Below are positions 8,565-17,308 of a stretch of DNA of 64,000 nucleotides, in pieces (positions within the stretch are counted from its first letter, which is position 1; every line of letters begins with the position of its first letter). Made by a program: the position numbers and the translations under genes. The stretch is taken from positions 217,952 through 281,951 of the forward strand of contig NZ_JBBCOR010000006.1 in NCBI RefSeq assembly GCF_037151175.1, given 5' to 3'. The notes beneath the pieces are model-generated. The model did not search any database. It saw only the letters and a list, made by a program, of their open reading frames with translations, and had not been told where the DNA came from. Source of the stretch: Asaia sp003994335 (GTDB lineage: Bacteria; Pseudomonadota; Alphaproteobacteria; Acetobacterales; Acetobacteraceae).

Positions 8565-9314
8565 TCAATCCCTCACGAACATCGTGATGTAATTGATGCT
8601 TGTATCGCGTGTGATGCGCCAGTGCATCGGGCGATAGCTCATTCCGGCCACGTCGATCATGCGCAGACCGACCGTGCGACCCATTTTGTGCAGCTCATCG
8701 GGTTTGATGAATTTCTGCCAGTCATGTGTGCCCACGGGCAGGAGCCGCGCAATATATTCGGCTCCGATCTTGGCAACGGCCAGCGAGAGCAGCGTGCGAT
8801 TGAGCGTGGACACGGCGATCAGACCGCCCGGACGCGTCAGGCTGCGCAGTAGACCGAGAAATTCCTGCGGGTCATTGACGTGCTCAATCACTTCAAGCGC
8901 CGAGATGGCATCGAAGCTCTGCCCCTCCCGCACCAGCGCCTCGGCGCTGCCATTACGATAGGTGAGGGGGCCGGAATTATCGGGGAGCGGATGCTCAGCC
9001 AGATGCGCCTGAGCCGCGCGGATTCCCTCTGGAGAGGCGTCGAGCCCAAGAACGTCATGCCCCATGCGCGCATAGGCCTCGCTCGCAAGGCCTGCACCGC
9101 AGCCGATATCGAGTAGAGAAAGCCGACCGCCCCGTAGCCCTTCCAGTCGGCGAAGATGGGCGTTGACCCATTCCGTACGCATCGGGTTCATATCGTGCAG
9201 GGGCTTCATGGGGCCTTTGGGGTCCCACCACGTGGCGGCGAACTGGTCGAAATGGGCGATCTCGCGATCAGAGACGGAAGAGGCTGCGTGATCCGGCATT
9301 GTGGTTCCAGGCAT
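8565..9314 (-). CDS. ubiG: Ubiquinone biosynthesis O-methyltransferase UbiG
   Basis: A 249-residue SAM methyltransferase performing both O-methylations of ubiquinone synthesis. Motif I is 'LLDIGCGAGLASE', motif post-I 'VLGLDASPEGI', and the UbiG marks 'FAATWWDPKGPMKPLHDMNPMR' (split here as FAATWWDP then MKPLHDMNP) and 'HDWQKFIKPDEL' are present. The start at 9314 gives MPGTTMPDH; M at 9299 is equally possible. Frame is open further upstream, but that part covers the divergent lysC start. Divergent ubiG and lysC are a frequent alphaproteobacterial arrangement. Confidence 0.93.
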   Translation of the reverse strand: MPGTTMPDHAASSVSDREIAHFDQFAATWWDPKGPMKPLHDMNPMRTEWVNAHLRRLEGLRGGRLSLLDIGCGAGLASEAYARMGHDVLGLDASPEGIRAAQAHLAEHPLPDNSGPLTYRNGSAEALVREGQSFDAISALEVIEHVNDPQEFLGLLRSLTRPGGLIAVSTLNRTLLSLAVAKIGAEYIARLLPVGTHDWQKFIKPDELHKMGRTVGLRMIDVAGMSYRPMHWRITRDTSINYITMFVRD

Positions 9315-9471
9315 ACAGAAATGGGTCCGTTGTTCCAGAGTATCTGGACGGCGCGATCTGGACTTAGTATGTGACCGGCCTTTCCTTGCGCAACATCGCA
9401 GGCTGGAAAATCCTTCCCCGGCGCTCTGTGATTGACCGCTTTCTGCTACGTACGGAGCCAGGTGCACAATT

Positions 9472-10719
9472 ATGACGTCTTCAGACCCGTGCCCAACCCG
9501 GATCGTCATGAAGTTTGGCGGTACCTCTGTCGCTGATCTGGACCGCATTCGCGCCGTTGCCGAGCGCGTGCGCAAGGAGCGTGAAAAGGGGCATCAGGTC
9601 GCGGTGGTGGTTTCGGCCATGGCGGGCGTCACCAATCAGATGGTCGGGTATGTGAATGCGCTCGATCCGATGGCCGATGCACGCGAATACGATGCCGTCG
9701 TCGCCAGTGGAGAGCAGGTCACGAGCGGTCTCACAGCCATTGCGCTCCAGGCGCTCGGCGTTCCGGCCCGATCCTGGCAGGGCTGGCAGATCCCCTTCCG
9801 TACCGATGAGGCGCATGGCAAGGCCCGTATTGGCGATGTGGAAGGCGCGGCGTTGATCGCCTGCATGGAGCGGGGCGAGGTGCCGGTCATTGCCGGGTTC
9901 CAGGGTGTCGCGCCGGGTAAGCGGATCAGCACGCTGGGTCGTGGTGGCTCCGATACCTCGGCTGTCGCCGTGGCGGCGGCCATCAAGGCCGATCGTTGCG
10001 ATATCTATACCGATGTCGATGGAATCTACACCACCGATCCGCGTATCGTAAAAAAGGCCAAGAAGCTGGATCGCATTACCTTCGAGGAGATGCTCGAACT
10101 GGCTTCGGTAGGGGCCAAGGTACTCCAGACGCGCTCAGTCGGTCTGGCCATGAAAGAAAAAGTGCGCGTGCGCGTGTTGTCGAGTTTTGAACCCGAGACG
10201 GAGCTCTCGGGATCGCTGGTGGTGGATGAGGACGAGATGATGGAAAAGGAACTGGTCACGGGGATCGCCTATTCTCTGGACGAGGCAAAGATCTCAGTCA
10301 GCCGCATTCCGGACCGTCCGGGCATCGCCGCCGCCATTTTCAGCCCCCTGACCGAGGCGCGGGTGAATGTGGACATGATCGTCCAGAGCGTCGGCTCCGA
10401 TGGCTCGACCAACATGACCTTCACCGTTCCCAAGGGCGACCAGGCGCGCGCGCTCGCCGCGCTCGAGGCTGCGCGAGCCGATATCCAGTATGGCGAGATC
10501 CACACCGCCAATGACGTGGTCAAGATCAGCGTCGTGGGCATTGGTATGCGCTCCCATTCCGGCATGGCCAGCACCATGTTCCAGACCCTTGCCGAGCGCG
10601 GGATCAATGTGCAGGTGATCTCCACCAGCGAGATCAAGATCTCGGTGCTGATCGACGCCGAATACATGGAACTCGCCATGCGCGCCCTGCACACGGCTTA
10701 CGGGTTGGATGGGGAATGA
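9472..10719 (+). CDS. lysC: Aspartate kinase
   Basis: A 415-residue enzyme that phosphorylates aspartate, the entry to lysine, threonine, methionine and diaminopimelate synthesis. The kinase domain shows K-F-G-G-T-S-V at 14-20 and 'TLGRGGSDTSAVAVAAAI'. Two ACT domains follow from about 265, the second with 'ISTSEIKISVLID', so feedback control by lysine/threonine is likely. It overlaps the next gene by 4 bp (10716-10719). Confidence 0.95.
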   Translation: MTSSDPCPTRIVMKFGGTSVADLDRIRAVAERVRKEREKGHQVAVVVSAMAGVTNQMVGYVNALDPMADAREYDAVVASGEQVTSGLTAIALQALGVPARSWQGWQIPFRTDEAHGKARIGDVEGAALIACMERGEVPVIAGFQGVAPGKRISTLGRGGSDTSAVAVAAAIKADRCDIYTDVDGIYTTDPRIVKKAKKLDRITFEEMLELASVGAKVLQTRSVGLAMKEKVRVRVLSSFEPETELSGSLVVDEDEMMEKELVTGIAYSLDEAKISVSRIPDRPGIAAAIFSPLTEARVNVDMIVQSVGSDGSTNMTFTVPKGDQARALAALEAARADIQYGEIHTANDVVKISVVGIGMRSHSGMASTMFQTLAERGINVQVISTSEIKISVLIDAEYMELAMRALHTAYGLDGE

Positions 10720-11810
10720 GCATGACCGACACTGATCAGGCTCAGCAGCAAGCTCGTCAGAAAGCCCGCGCAACGCTTGAGCGCCTCTGGGCACCGGGCT
10801 GCGCCTTTCTGGGCGCCCCGACCGCCATTCTCGGCGGCGCGATGTCGTGGGTGAGCGAGCGTAATCTGGTCTCCGCCATTTCGAATGCTGGCGGTTTTGG
10901 TGTGATCGCCTGCGGTGCGATGAACCCGGATCGTCTGGCCGAGGAAATTGCCGCGACCCAGGCCCTGACCGACAAGCCCTTTGGCGTCAATCTGATCACG
11001 ATGCATCCCGAGCTGGATAAGCTCGTCGATGTTTGCGTCGAGGCCAGGGTTGGCCATGTGGTTCTGGCCGGTGGCGTGCCCAGCGGCGCGACCATCAAGC
11101 AGGTGCGCGACGGTGGCGCGCGGGCAATCGGTTTCGCCCCGGCCCTCGCGCTCGGCAAGCGCCTGGTCAAGCAGGGGATCGAAGCGCTCGTGATCGAAGG
11201 GTCGGAGGCTGGCGGTCATGTCGGTCCGGTGTCCCTCAATGTGCTGGCGCAGGAGATCCTGCCCCATATCCATGATGTACCGGTTTTCGTGGCGGGCGGT
11301 CTGGCCCGTGGCGATGCGGTGCTGGGCTATCTCGAGCAGGGGGCCTCGGGCGCGCAGCTCGGAACGCTCTTCGCAGCGAGCAGCGAAAGTATCGCTCATG
11401 AAGCCTTCAAGAAGGCCTTTGTGCGCGCCTCGGCCCGTGATGCGGTCACCTCTAACCAGATCGATGAGCGTTTTCCCGTCATTCCGGTGCGCGGCTTGAG
11501 CAACGCGGGAACGCGTCGTTTCATGGCACACCAGGCGGCCACGCTGACGCGCTTCACCTCCGGCGAACTCACCAAGGAAGAGGCCCAGCTCGAAATCGAG
11601 CATTTCTGGGCGGGCGCCCTGCGTCGTGCAGTGATCGAGGGCGACGTGGAAGAGGGCTCGGTCATGGCGGGTCAGTCGGTAGGTATGGTGAAGGCCGTAC
11701 GCCCGGTTGCCGAGATCCTGCACGATCTGGTTGAGCAGGCCGTGGACGCGCTGGTTGCAAGAGAGGCCCGTTGCGGGCATCTTCACCCCACAGAGACCGC
11801 AATCGGGTAA
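10716..11810 (+). CDS. NAD(P)H-dependent flavin oxidoreductase (nitronate monooxygenase family)
   Basis: A 364-residue TIM-barrel flavoprotein of the 2-nitropropane dioxygenase-like family. 'GGAMSWVSERNLVSAISNAGGFG' is the N-terminal FMN region, followed by 'EGSEAGGHVG' and 'VFVAGGLARG..GAQLGTLFAAS', the conserved phosphate-binding part. True nitronate activity is unproven; many homologues are called enoyl-ACP reductase II-like. It is coupled to lysC, and the next gene begins just after its stop (11813). Confidence 0.85.
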   Translation: MSMTDTDQAQQQARQKARATLERLWAPGCAFLGAPTAILGGAMSWVSERNLVSAISNAGGFGVIACGAMNPDRLAEEIAATQALTDKPFGVNLITMHPELDKLVDVCVEARVGHVVLAGGVPSGATIKQVRDGGARAIGFAPALALGKRLVKQGIEALVIEGSEAGGHVGPVSLNVLAQEILPHIHDVPVFVAGGLARGDAVLGYLEQGASGAQLGTLFAASSESIAHEAFKKAFVRASARDAVTSNQIDERFPVIPVRGLSNAGTRRFMAHQAATLTRFTSGELTKEEAQLEIEHFWAGALRRAVIEGDVEEGSVMAGQSVGMVKAVRPVAEILHDLVEQAVDALVAREARCGHLHPTETAIG

Positions 11811-11812
11811 TC

Positions 11813-13198
11813 ATGCCAGAGAAGACGACAGACCGTATTCCGGGATGGCAGGGCGGCAATGCCGAGGGTGCACGCGGCCTCGGGGCCGATTTGCGCGCCA
11901 GGCGCGATGAGCTCGGCTGGGCGTTGCCAGATGTGGCCAACTGGCTACGTATCCGCGAGACCTACCTGCGCGCGCTCGAGGAAGGCAATCTGTCTGTTTT
12001 TCCGGGAAGCGCCTACGCGTTGGGCTTTCTTCGGAGCTATGCCCACGCCCTGGGTATGGACCCCGATCAGGCCGTGGCGCGTTTCCGGCAGGATGCCCGT
12101 GGCGCGCTGGCGGCCAAGCCCGAGTTGAGTTTTCCTGAGCCCGTCTCCGAGCGTGGCGTGCCAGTCGGGCTCTGGGTCGGCGCGGGGCTGGCCGTCCTGG
12201 TCGGGACCTATATCGGCTATTATCACTTCTTTGGCGCTGATCCCGCCCCGACCCATCAGATGCCGCCAGTGGCGGAGATCATGCCTGGGGTCACGCAGCA
12301 TGGCACGACGTCGCCGCAGATTGCGGCGGTCATGCCCGATCGGGGGCTTGCTCCGTCCCCTCAGCTTGCCCCAGCCCAGACGAATGCCGCGCAGGCGGGA
12401 ACTGGACAGGGAAACGCGGCCAGTCCGGATAATGCCGGGAATGCCGTTCAGGGCGCGGCGAATCAGCCCGGTGCCGTGCCGCTTCCAGCCCATGCCATAC
12501 CGGCTGAGCAGAATGGCCAGCAGAGCGCAGCCTTAACCCCAGCGCCCGCTACTGTCGCTCCGCCGCTACCGAGCACCGGAATGACTCCCTCGAACGCGAC
12601 GACGCCCGCTGTCCCGGCACCCGCGGCCGCTGCCACTCCGGATACCGCTAATCCCGTGGCGACGACTGCAGCGTCACCCGCTGCGAACATGATCGTTCTT
12701 CATGCGGGCGCAGATGCCTGGGTGTCGATCCGGGACAAGAATAACGCGACCGTTTTCAGTCGGGTGCTGAAATCGGGCGAGACCTGGCAGGGGCCGGAAG
12801 AGAACGGCCCCTACCATATGACGCTTGGCAACGCGGGCGGCCTGACACTGAGTGCCGGCGATGTCACCACGGCCGCACTGGGGCGCGTTGGCGCAGTACG
12901 TCGCAATCTGACGGTTACGGCTGACGCGATCCGCTCGGGCCAGTTGGGACAGGAGGGCAGCGTTGTCGCGGCCCCGATGCCCGGCAACGTGTCCTCCGGC
13001 CCGGCGCAGGGCCTGCCGGGTCAGAGCGCTCTGCCGCAGCACGATGAGACGCAGAATGGCGACACCTCACGCGCGACGGGTGCTCCTGCAGCCTTGAAAA
13101 AGACGGGTGCCGCACCAAAGGTTACGGCAGCCGAGCATGAGTCCGAGACGGACCGGCTCAATCGAAGCCAATTGGAAAAGACGGCGCAACCGCGCTAA
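11813..13198 (+). CDS. RodZ-like helix-turn-helix membrane protein
   Basis: A 461-residue protein in the RodZ arrangement: an N-terminal HTH_25-type domain (LRARRDELGWALPDVANWLRI.., residues about 22-90), one transmembrane segment (GLWVGAGLAVLVGTYIGYY, about 125), a long Ala/Pro-rich periplasmic linker, and a C-terminal DUF4115 beta domain (GADAWVSIRDKNNATVFSR). RodZ links MreB to the membrane in rod-shape control. Here the linker is very long and low in complexity. Start at ATG 11813, 3 bp after the preceding stop. In alphaproteobacteria rodZ usually precedes ispG, as here. Confidence 0.8.
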   Translation: MPEKTTDRIPGWQGGNAEGARGLGADLRARRDELGWALPDVANWLRIRETYLRALEEGNLSVFPGSAYALGFLRSYAHALGMDPDQAVARFRQDARGALAAKPELSFPEPVSERGVPVGLWVGAGLAVLVGTYIGYYHFFGADPAPTHQMPPVAEIMPGVTQHGTTSPQIAAVMPDRGLAPSPQLAPAQTNAAQAGTGQGNAASPDNAGNAVQGAANQPGAVPLPAHAIPAEQNGQQSAALTPAPATVAPPLPSTGMTPSNATTPAVPAPAAAATPDTANPVATTAASPAANMIVLHAGADAWVSIRDKNNATVFSRVLKSGETWQGPEENGPYHMTLGNAGGLTLSAGDVTTAALGRVGAVRRNLTVTADAIRSGQLGQEGSVVAAPMPGNVSSGPAQGLPGQSALPQHDETQNGDTSRATGAPAALKKTGAAPKVTAAEHESETDRLNRSQLEKTAQPR

Positions 13199-13259
13199 CA
13201 AGACGGGCAGAGCGCCCTCGATCAATCGGGATGCTCTGGCCAACATGACAATGGACAAG

Positions 13260-13327
13260 GGGTGGTGACACGGAACGGGGTTCCGGCAGCGCCCCCGGGG
13301 TGCACGGCAGGCCTTGCCGCGCCACCC
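13260..13327 (+). ncRNA. Possible four-way-junction leader RNA before ispG
   Basis: An 8-bp closing stem, GGGTGGTG (13260-13267) with CGCCACCC (13320-13327), encloses three adjacent hairpins: CGGAAC/GTTCCG (13271-13285), a GC-rich stem 13289-13303, and CGGCAG/TTGCCG (13305-13319). Unpaired linkers are only 0-3 nt. It ends 17 nt before the ispG start, next to the ribosome-binding site. The pairing is seen in the sequence; that it is a functional RNA is inference, because GC-rich DNA folds readily. Confidence 0.35.
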
Positions 13328-13344
13328 GTTACGGAGACGAGATT

Positions 13345-14499
13345 ATGAGCGGATATCGCCCCTACCAGTATATCGAACGTCGCAAATCCCGTCAGATTCA
13401 TGTTGGCAAGGTAGCGGTCGGCGGCGATGCGCCGATTTCGGTCCAGACCATGACCAACACGCTCACATCGGATGCCAAGGCGACAATCGAGCAGATCCGC
13501 CTGTCGGAGATCGCGGGCGTCGATATCGTGCGCGTTTCCTGTCCGGACGAGGAAAGCACCGCAGCGCTTGCCGAGATCGTGCGCGAAGTGAATGTGCCGA
13601 TCGTTGCGGACATCCATTTCCATTACAAGCGGGCTATCGAGGCCGCCAAGGCCGGCGCGGCCTGCCTGCGTATCAACCCCGGTAATATCGGTAGCGCCGA
13701 GCGTGTGCGTGAGGTCGTGAATGCGGCGCGTGACTATGGCTGCTCCATCCGTATCGGTGTGAATGCCGGGTCACTCGAGAAGCACCTGCTCGAGAAATAC
13801 GGTGAGCCCAACCCCGATGCGCTGGTCGAGAGCGCTTTGGAACACGCCAAGATCCTGCAGGATCATGATTTTCACGAATTCAAGATCAGCGTGAAGGCAT
13901 CGGACGTCTTCATGGCCGTCGCGGCTTATCAGCAGCTCGCCGAAGTATGCGACCACCCGCTGCATATCGGCATCACCGAAGCCGGGTCGAAGCGTGCCGG
14001 TACCGTAAAATCCTCCATCGGTCTGGGCAATCTGCTCTGGGCGGGCGTGGGCGATACGATGCGCGTCTCGCTTTCCGCCCCTCCGGAAGAGGAAGTTCTG
14101 GTTGGATGGGACATTCTCAAATCCCTCGGCCTGCGCCATCGCGGTGTGAAGATCATTTCCTGCCCGTCCTGTGCGCGCCAGGGCTTCAACGTGGTTGAAA
14201 CGGTGCAGACCCTGGAAGACCGCCTGCAGCACATCAAGACGCCGCTGACGCTTTCCATCATCGGTTGCGTGGTGAATGGCCCGGGCGAGGCCCTTATGAC
14301 CGATCTGGGTGTGACCGGTGGTGGCGCTGGCCGCCACATGGTCTATTCGGCCGGCAAGCAGGATCATCGACTGAACGAAGGTCAGGATATGATCGAGCAT
14401 ATCGTCGACCTCGTGGAAGAGCGCGTGGCGAAGATCGAAGCTGAAAAGGCTGCGCAGGACGAGGCCCAGAAGGCCGAGGCCGCGCTGGCGGGCGTCTGA
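13345..14499 (+). CDS. ispG: (E)-4-hydroxy-3-methylbut-2-enyl-diphosphate synthase
   Basis: A 384-residue Fe-S enzyme of the MEP isoprenoid pathway. Fe-S ligands appear in the C-terminal part: 'ISCPSCARQGF' (two Cys) and 'IIGCVVNGPGEA' (third Cys, then the Glu ligand). The barrel domain starts 'SVQTMTNTLTSD' and includes 'VADIHFHY' and 'CLRINPGNIG'. Start ATG 13345 follows an ACGGAGACG ribosome-binding site. hisS starts 4 bp after its stop, suggesting co-transcription. Confidence 0.96.
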   Translation: MSGYRPYQYIERRKSRQIHVGKVAVGGDAPISVQTMTNTLTSDAKATIEQIRLSEIAGVDIVRVSCPDEESTAALAEIVREVNVPIVADIHFHYKRAIEAAKAGAACLRINPGNIGSAERVREVVNAARDYGCSIRIGVNAGSLEKHLLEKYGEPNPDALVESALEHAKILQDHDFHEFKISVKASDVFMAVAAYQQLAEVCDHPLHIGITEAGSKRAGTVKSSIGLGNLLWAGVGDTMRVSLSAPPEEEVLVGWDILKSLGLRHRGVKIISCPSCARQGFNVVETVQTLEDRLQHIKTPLTLSIIGCVVNGPGEALMTDLGVTGGGAGRHMVYSAGKQDHRLNEGQDMIEHIVDLVEERVAKIEAEKAAQDEAQKAEAALAGV

Positions 14500-14503
14500 G
14501 AAG

Positions 14504-15748
14504 ATGAGCCAGTTGCAGCCGGTTCGCGGCACGCATGACCTGATTGGCGATACCGCGCGCCGCCATGCCCATGTGGTGGAGACGGCGCGCGAAGTCACGC
14601 GCCGTTATGGCTATGAAGAGTGGTCGACACCGATCTTCGAAGACACGCGCGTGTTCTCCCGCACGCTGGGCGACACCTCGGACGTCGTCACCAAGGAGAT
14701 GTACACGTTCGAGGATCGCGGCGGCGATAGTCTTACCCTGCGCCCGGAAGGAACGGCGGCTATCTGTCGCGCCTTCGTGACCAACGGTCTGACCCAGGCC
14801 CTCCCGCAGCGCGTCTTTTATAACGGGCCGATGTTCCGCTACGAGCGCCCGCAAAAGGGGCGCTTTCGTCAGTTTCATCAGATCGGGGCCGAGTTGCTGG
14901 GCGCAACTGATCCTCTGATGGATGCCGAGACCATCGCTATGGCGCATGCCATCCTCAAGGCGCTGGGTCTGGGCGACGCAGTCACCCTCGAAATCAACAC
15001 GCTGGGGGATCTCGACAGCCGACAGGCATGGCGTGAGGCTCTGGTGGCGTATTTCAAGGCGCATGAGGGGGCGCTCTCGGATGAGAGCCGTGCCCGCCTC
15101 GAAGCCAACCCGTTGCGAATCCTCGACAGCAAATCGCCGCAGGACCGCGCGCTTCTGGAAGAAGCGCCGAAATTCGGCGCCTATCTGAACGAGGCATCGC
15201 GAATCTTCTGGGACGATCTGCGTCGCAAGCTTGATCTGTTCGGTGTTGGCTTTGTCGAGAATCCACATATCGTGCGCGGCCTCGATTACTATAGTCATAC
15301 TGCGTTCGAGTTCGTGACCGACCGCCTTGGGGCTCAGGGCACGGTTCTCGCCGGGGGCCGCTATGAGGGGCTTGTGGCCCAGATGGGCGGTCCGGCTACG
15401 CCAGCGATTGGCTGGGCAGGCGGTATCGAACGTCTCGCACTGCTGATCGAGTCCGCTCCTGCTCAGCCGCGCCCTGTCGCGATCCTGCCGACGGGTGAGG
15501 CGACGTTGGCTGCCGCCATCGCGGCAGCGCAGAGCCTGCGGAATGCGGGTTTTGCTGCCGAGATCGAGACCCGTTCATCGCTCAAGAAGCGTATGGAGCG
15601 CGTCGTCAAATCCGGTGCAGCCCATATGGTGCTTGTGGGTGAGGATGAGTTGGCCCGTGGCGCCGTGACGGTGCGCGACCTCGGTAAACGCGAGCAGACC
15701 GAAATTGCCCTGGACGCTCTGGCGGATCATTTCCTGAAAGCACAGTAA
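14504..15748 (+). CDS. hisS: Histidyl-tRNA synthetase
   Basis: A 414-residue class II synthetase. Motif 2 region 'TLRPEGTAAICRAF' and 'MFRYERPQKGRFRQFHQIG', histidine motifs 'GLDYYSHTAFEF' and 'GGRYEGLV', and motif 3 'AIGWAGGIERLALL' are in order, with the C-terminal anticodon-binding domain (AILPTGE..) from about 325. It lies between ispG and prfA with almost no gaps. Confidence 0.96.
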   Translation: MSQLQPVRGTHDLIGDTARRHAHVVETAREVTRRYGYEEWSTPIFEDTRVFSRTLGDTSDVVTKEMYTFEDRGGDSLTLRPEGTAAICRAFVTNGLTQALPQRVFYNGPMFRYERPQKGRFRQFHQIGAELLGATDPLMDAETIAMAHAILKALGLGDAVTLEINTLGDLDSRQAWREALVAYFKAHEGALSDESRARLEANPLRILDSKSPQDRALLEEAPKFGAYLNEASRIFWDDLRRKLDLFGVGFVENPHIVRGLDYYSHTAFEFVTDRLGAQGTVLAGGRYEGLVAQMGGPATPAIGWAGGIERLALLIESAPAQPRPVAILPTGEATLAAAIAAAQSLRNAGFAAEIETRSSLKKRMERVVKSGAAHMVLVGEDELARGAVTVRDLGKREQTEIALDALADHFLKAQ

Positions 15749-15750
15749 CC

Positions 15751-16815
15751 GTGGCACTGGACGACAGGCTGGAGCGTATTGTCGCCCGGTCGGATGAACT
15801 GCAGGCGATGATGTCCAGCGGCGAGATGCAGGGTGAGGATTTCGTGCGGGCGTCGCGCGAATTTGCCGAACTCGAGCCGGTTGTGTCGTCCATTCTTGCC
15901 TATCGTCAGGCGGAGGCGGCGCATAAGGAGGCGCAGACTCTGCTGGACGACCCCGAGATGCGGGAGCTTGCACAGGGTGAGATCGAGGTCATCGAGCGCC
16001 AGCTCGGTGGTTTGCATCAGCAGGTGCGTCTTGCCTTGCTGCCGCGTGACGAGGCGGATGAGCGCAGCGCCATTTTGGAAATCCGTCCCGCTGCGGGCGG
16101 AGATGAGGCTGCACTTTTCGCGGCCGAACTCTTCGGCGCCTATAAGCGCTTCGCCGATCTCCATGGCTGGCGTTTCGAAATCATGGAATATGACGAGAGC
16201 GACCTTTCCGGGCTACGGGAAGGCGTCGCCACCGTGTCTGGTCGATCGGTCTTTGCCCGATTGAAGTATGAGTCGGGGGTGCATCGTGTGCAGCGCGTTC
16301 CCGCCACGGAGAGCCAGGGGCGTATCCATACCTCAACAGTGACGGTCGCCATCATGCCCGAGGCTGAAGAGGTGGATGTAGCGATTGACGAGGGCGATCT
16401 GCGTATCGATGTCTATCGCGCTTCAGGTGCCGGCGGGCAGCACGTCAACAAGACCGAAAGCGCCGTTCGTATCACCCACATGCCCAGCGGCATTGTGGTG
16501 GCGATGCAGGAAGAGAAAAGCCAGCACAAGAACAAGGCGAAAGCCATGAAGATCCTGCGCGCGCGCCTGTACGAGATGCAACGCGCCCAGGCTCATGCCA
16601 GCCGCGCGGCCGACCGTAGATCACAGGTTGGCACCGGCGATCGCTCGGAGCGGATACGCACTTACAACTTTCCGCAGGGGAGGGTGACGGATCACCGCAT
16701 CAATCTGACCCTGCACAAGATTGACCGGGTGATGCTGGGCGAATTCGACGAGATCATCGATGCACTGACGCAGGAGGAGCAGACAGCCCTGCTTGCAGCA
16801 GAAGGGCTGAATTGA
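15751..16815 (+). CDS. prfA: Peptide chain release factor 1
   Basis: A 354-residue RF1. The stop-codon reading tripeptide is P-A-T at 184-186 (RF1 type, reads UAA/UAG) and the peptidyl-hydrolysis G-G-Q is at 228-230 (GAGGQHVNK). GTG start 2 bp after the hisS stop. The usual partner prmC, which methylates this Gln, is 500 bp downstream with an antisense gene between. Confidence 0.96.
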   Translation: MALDDRLERIVARSDELQAMMSSGEMQGEDFVRASREFAELEPVVSSILAYRQAEAAHKEAQTLLDDPEMRELAQGEIEVIERQLGGLHQQVRLALLPRDEADERSAILEIRPAAGGDEAALFAAELFGAYKRFADLHGWRFEIMEYDESDLSGLREGVATVSGRSVFARLKYESGVHRVQRVPATESQGRIHTSTVTVAIMPEAEEVDVAIDEGDLRIDVYRASGAGGQHVNKTESAVRITHMPSGIVVAMQEEKSQHKNKAKAMKILRARLYEMQRAQAHASRAADRRSQVGTGDRSERIRTYNFPQGRVTDHRINLTLHKIDRVMLGEFDEIIDALTQEEQTALLAAEGLN

Positions 16816-16835
16816 TCCTTGCTGCGCTGCGTCGA

Positions 16836-17276
16836 TCAACTGACAGGCGAGGCGCAGATTTCGGCATGTCCGGGATGATGCTTGGCGATTTCCGGGTCAT
16901 TGGGATCACGCAGAAAGAAATCGGTGAAGCCTTCGTCGCCCAGAGCGAGGAGGTGATGCCCCTCGGGGTGGTTCAGCGTGCCTTCACTGCTGACCTGATG
17001 CGTTTCGGCCCGTCCCTCGGGGTTGATGACCGTAATCTGGCCGCACAGCGCGTAATGATGGTTGATCCTGCCCAACGGGATCTCGATTGTTTTGGTCAGG
17101 CTCGGGGTCTTGTCATCCAGCCGGAATGTCGCCGCCAAAGTTCCGTCGATATACAGACGCGACACCTCGGAAATCTCGATGGGCGCCCGGTCATCCGTGA
17201 CTGTGAAGCTTTCAGCAAGGGCCAGGGCAGGATGCGCGCCGAACAGCCCGGCGAGCAGGAAGACGATCTTTCTCAT
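16836..17276 (-). CDS. Small exported protein of unknown function
   Basis: A 146-residue protein. The start at 17276 gives a clean signal peptide (RKIVFLLAGLFGAHPALALA, cleavage near AES). The mature part looks beta-rich: 'FTVTDDRAPIEISEVSRLYIDG', 'FRLDDKTPSLTKTIEIPL', one 'YALCGQITV' Cys and a C-terminal 'EICASP' Cys that may form a disulfide. I do not recognise the family. It lies antisense between prfA and prmC, divergent from prmC with only 32 bp between starts. Confidence 0.7.
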   Translation of the reverse strand: MRKIVFLLAGLFGAHPALALAESFTVTDDRAPIEISEVSRLYIDGTLAATFRLDDKTPSLTKTIEIPLGRINHHYALCGQITVINPEGRAETHQVSSEGTLNHPEGHHLLALGDEGFTDFFLRDPNDPEIAKHHPGHAEICASPVS

Positions 17277-17308
17277 GGCTGTTTTATAGGCCGATTCAGG
17301 AGAAACAG

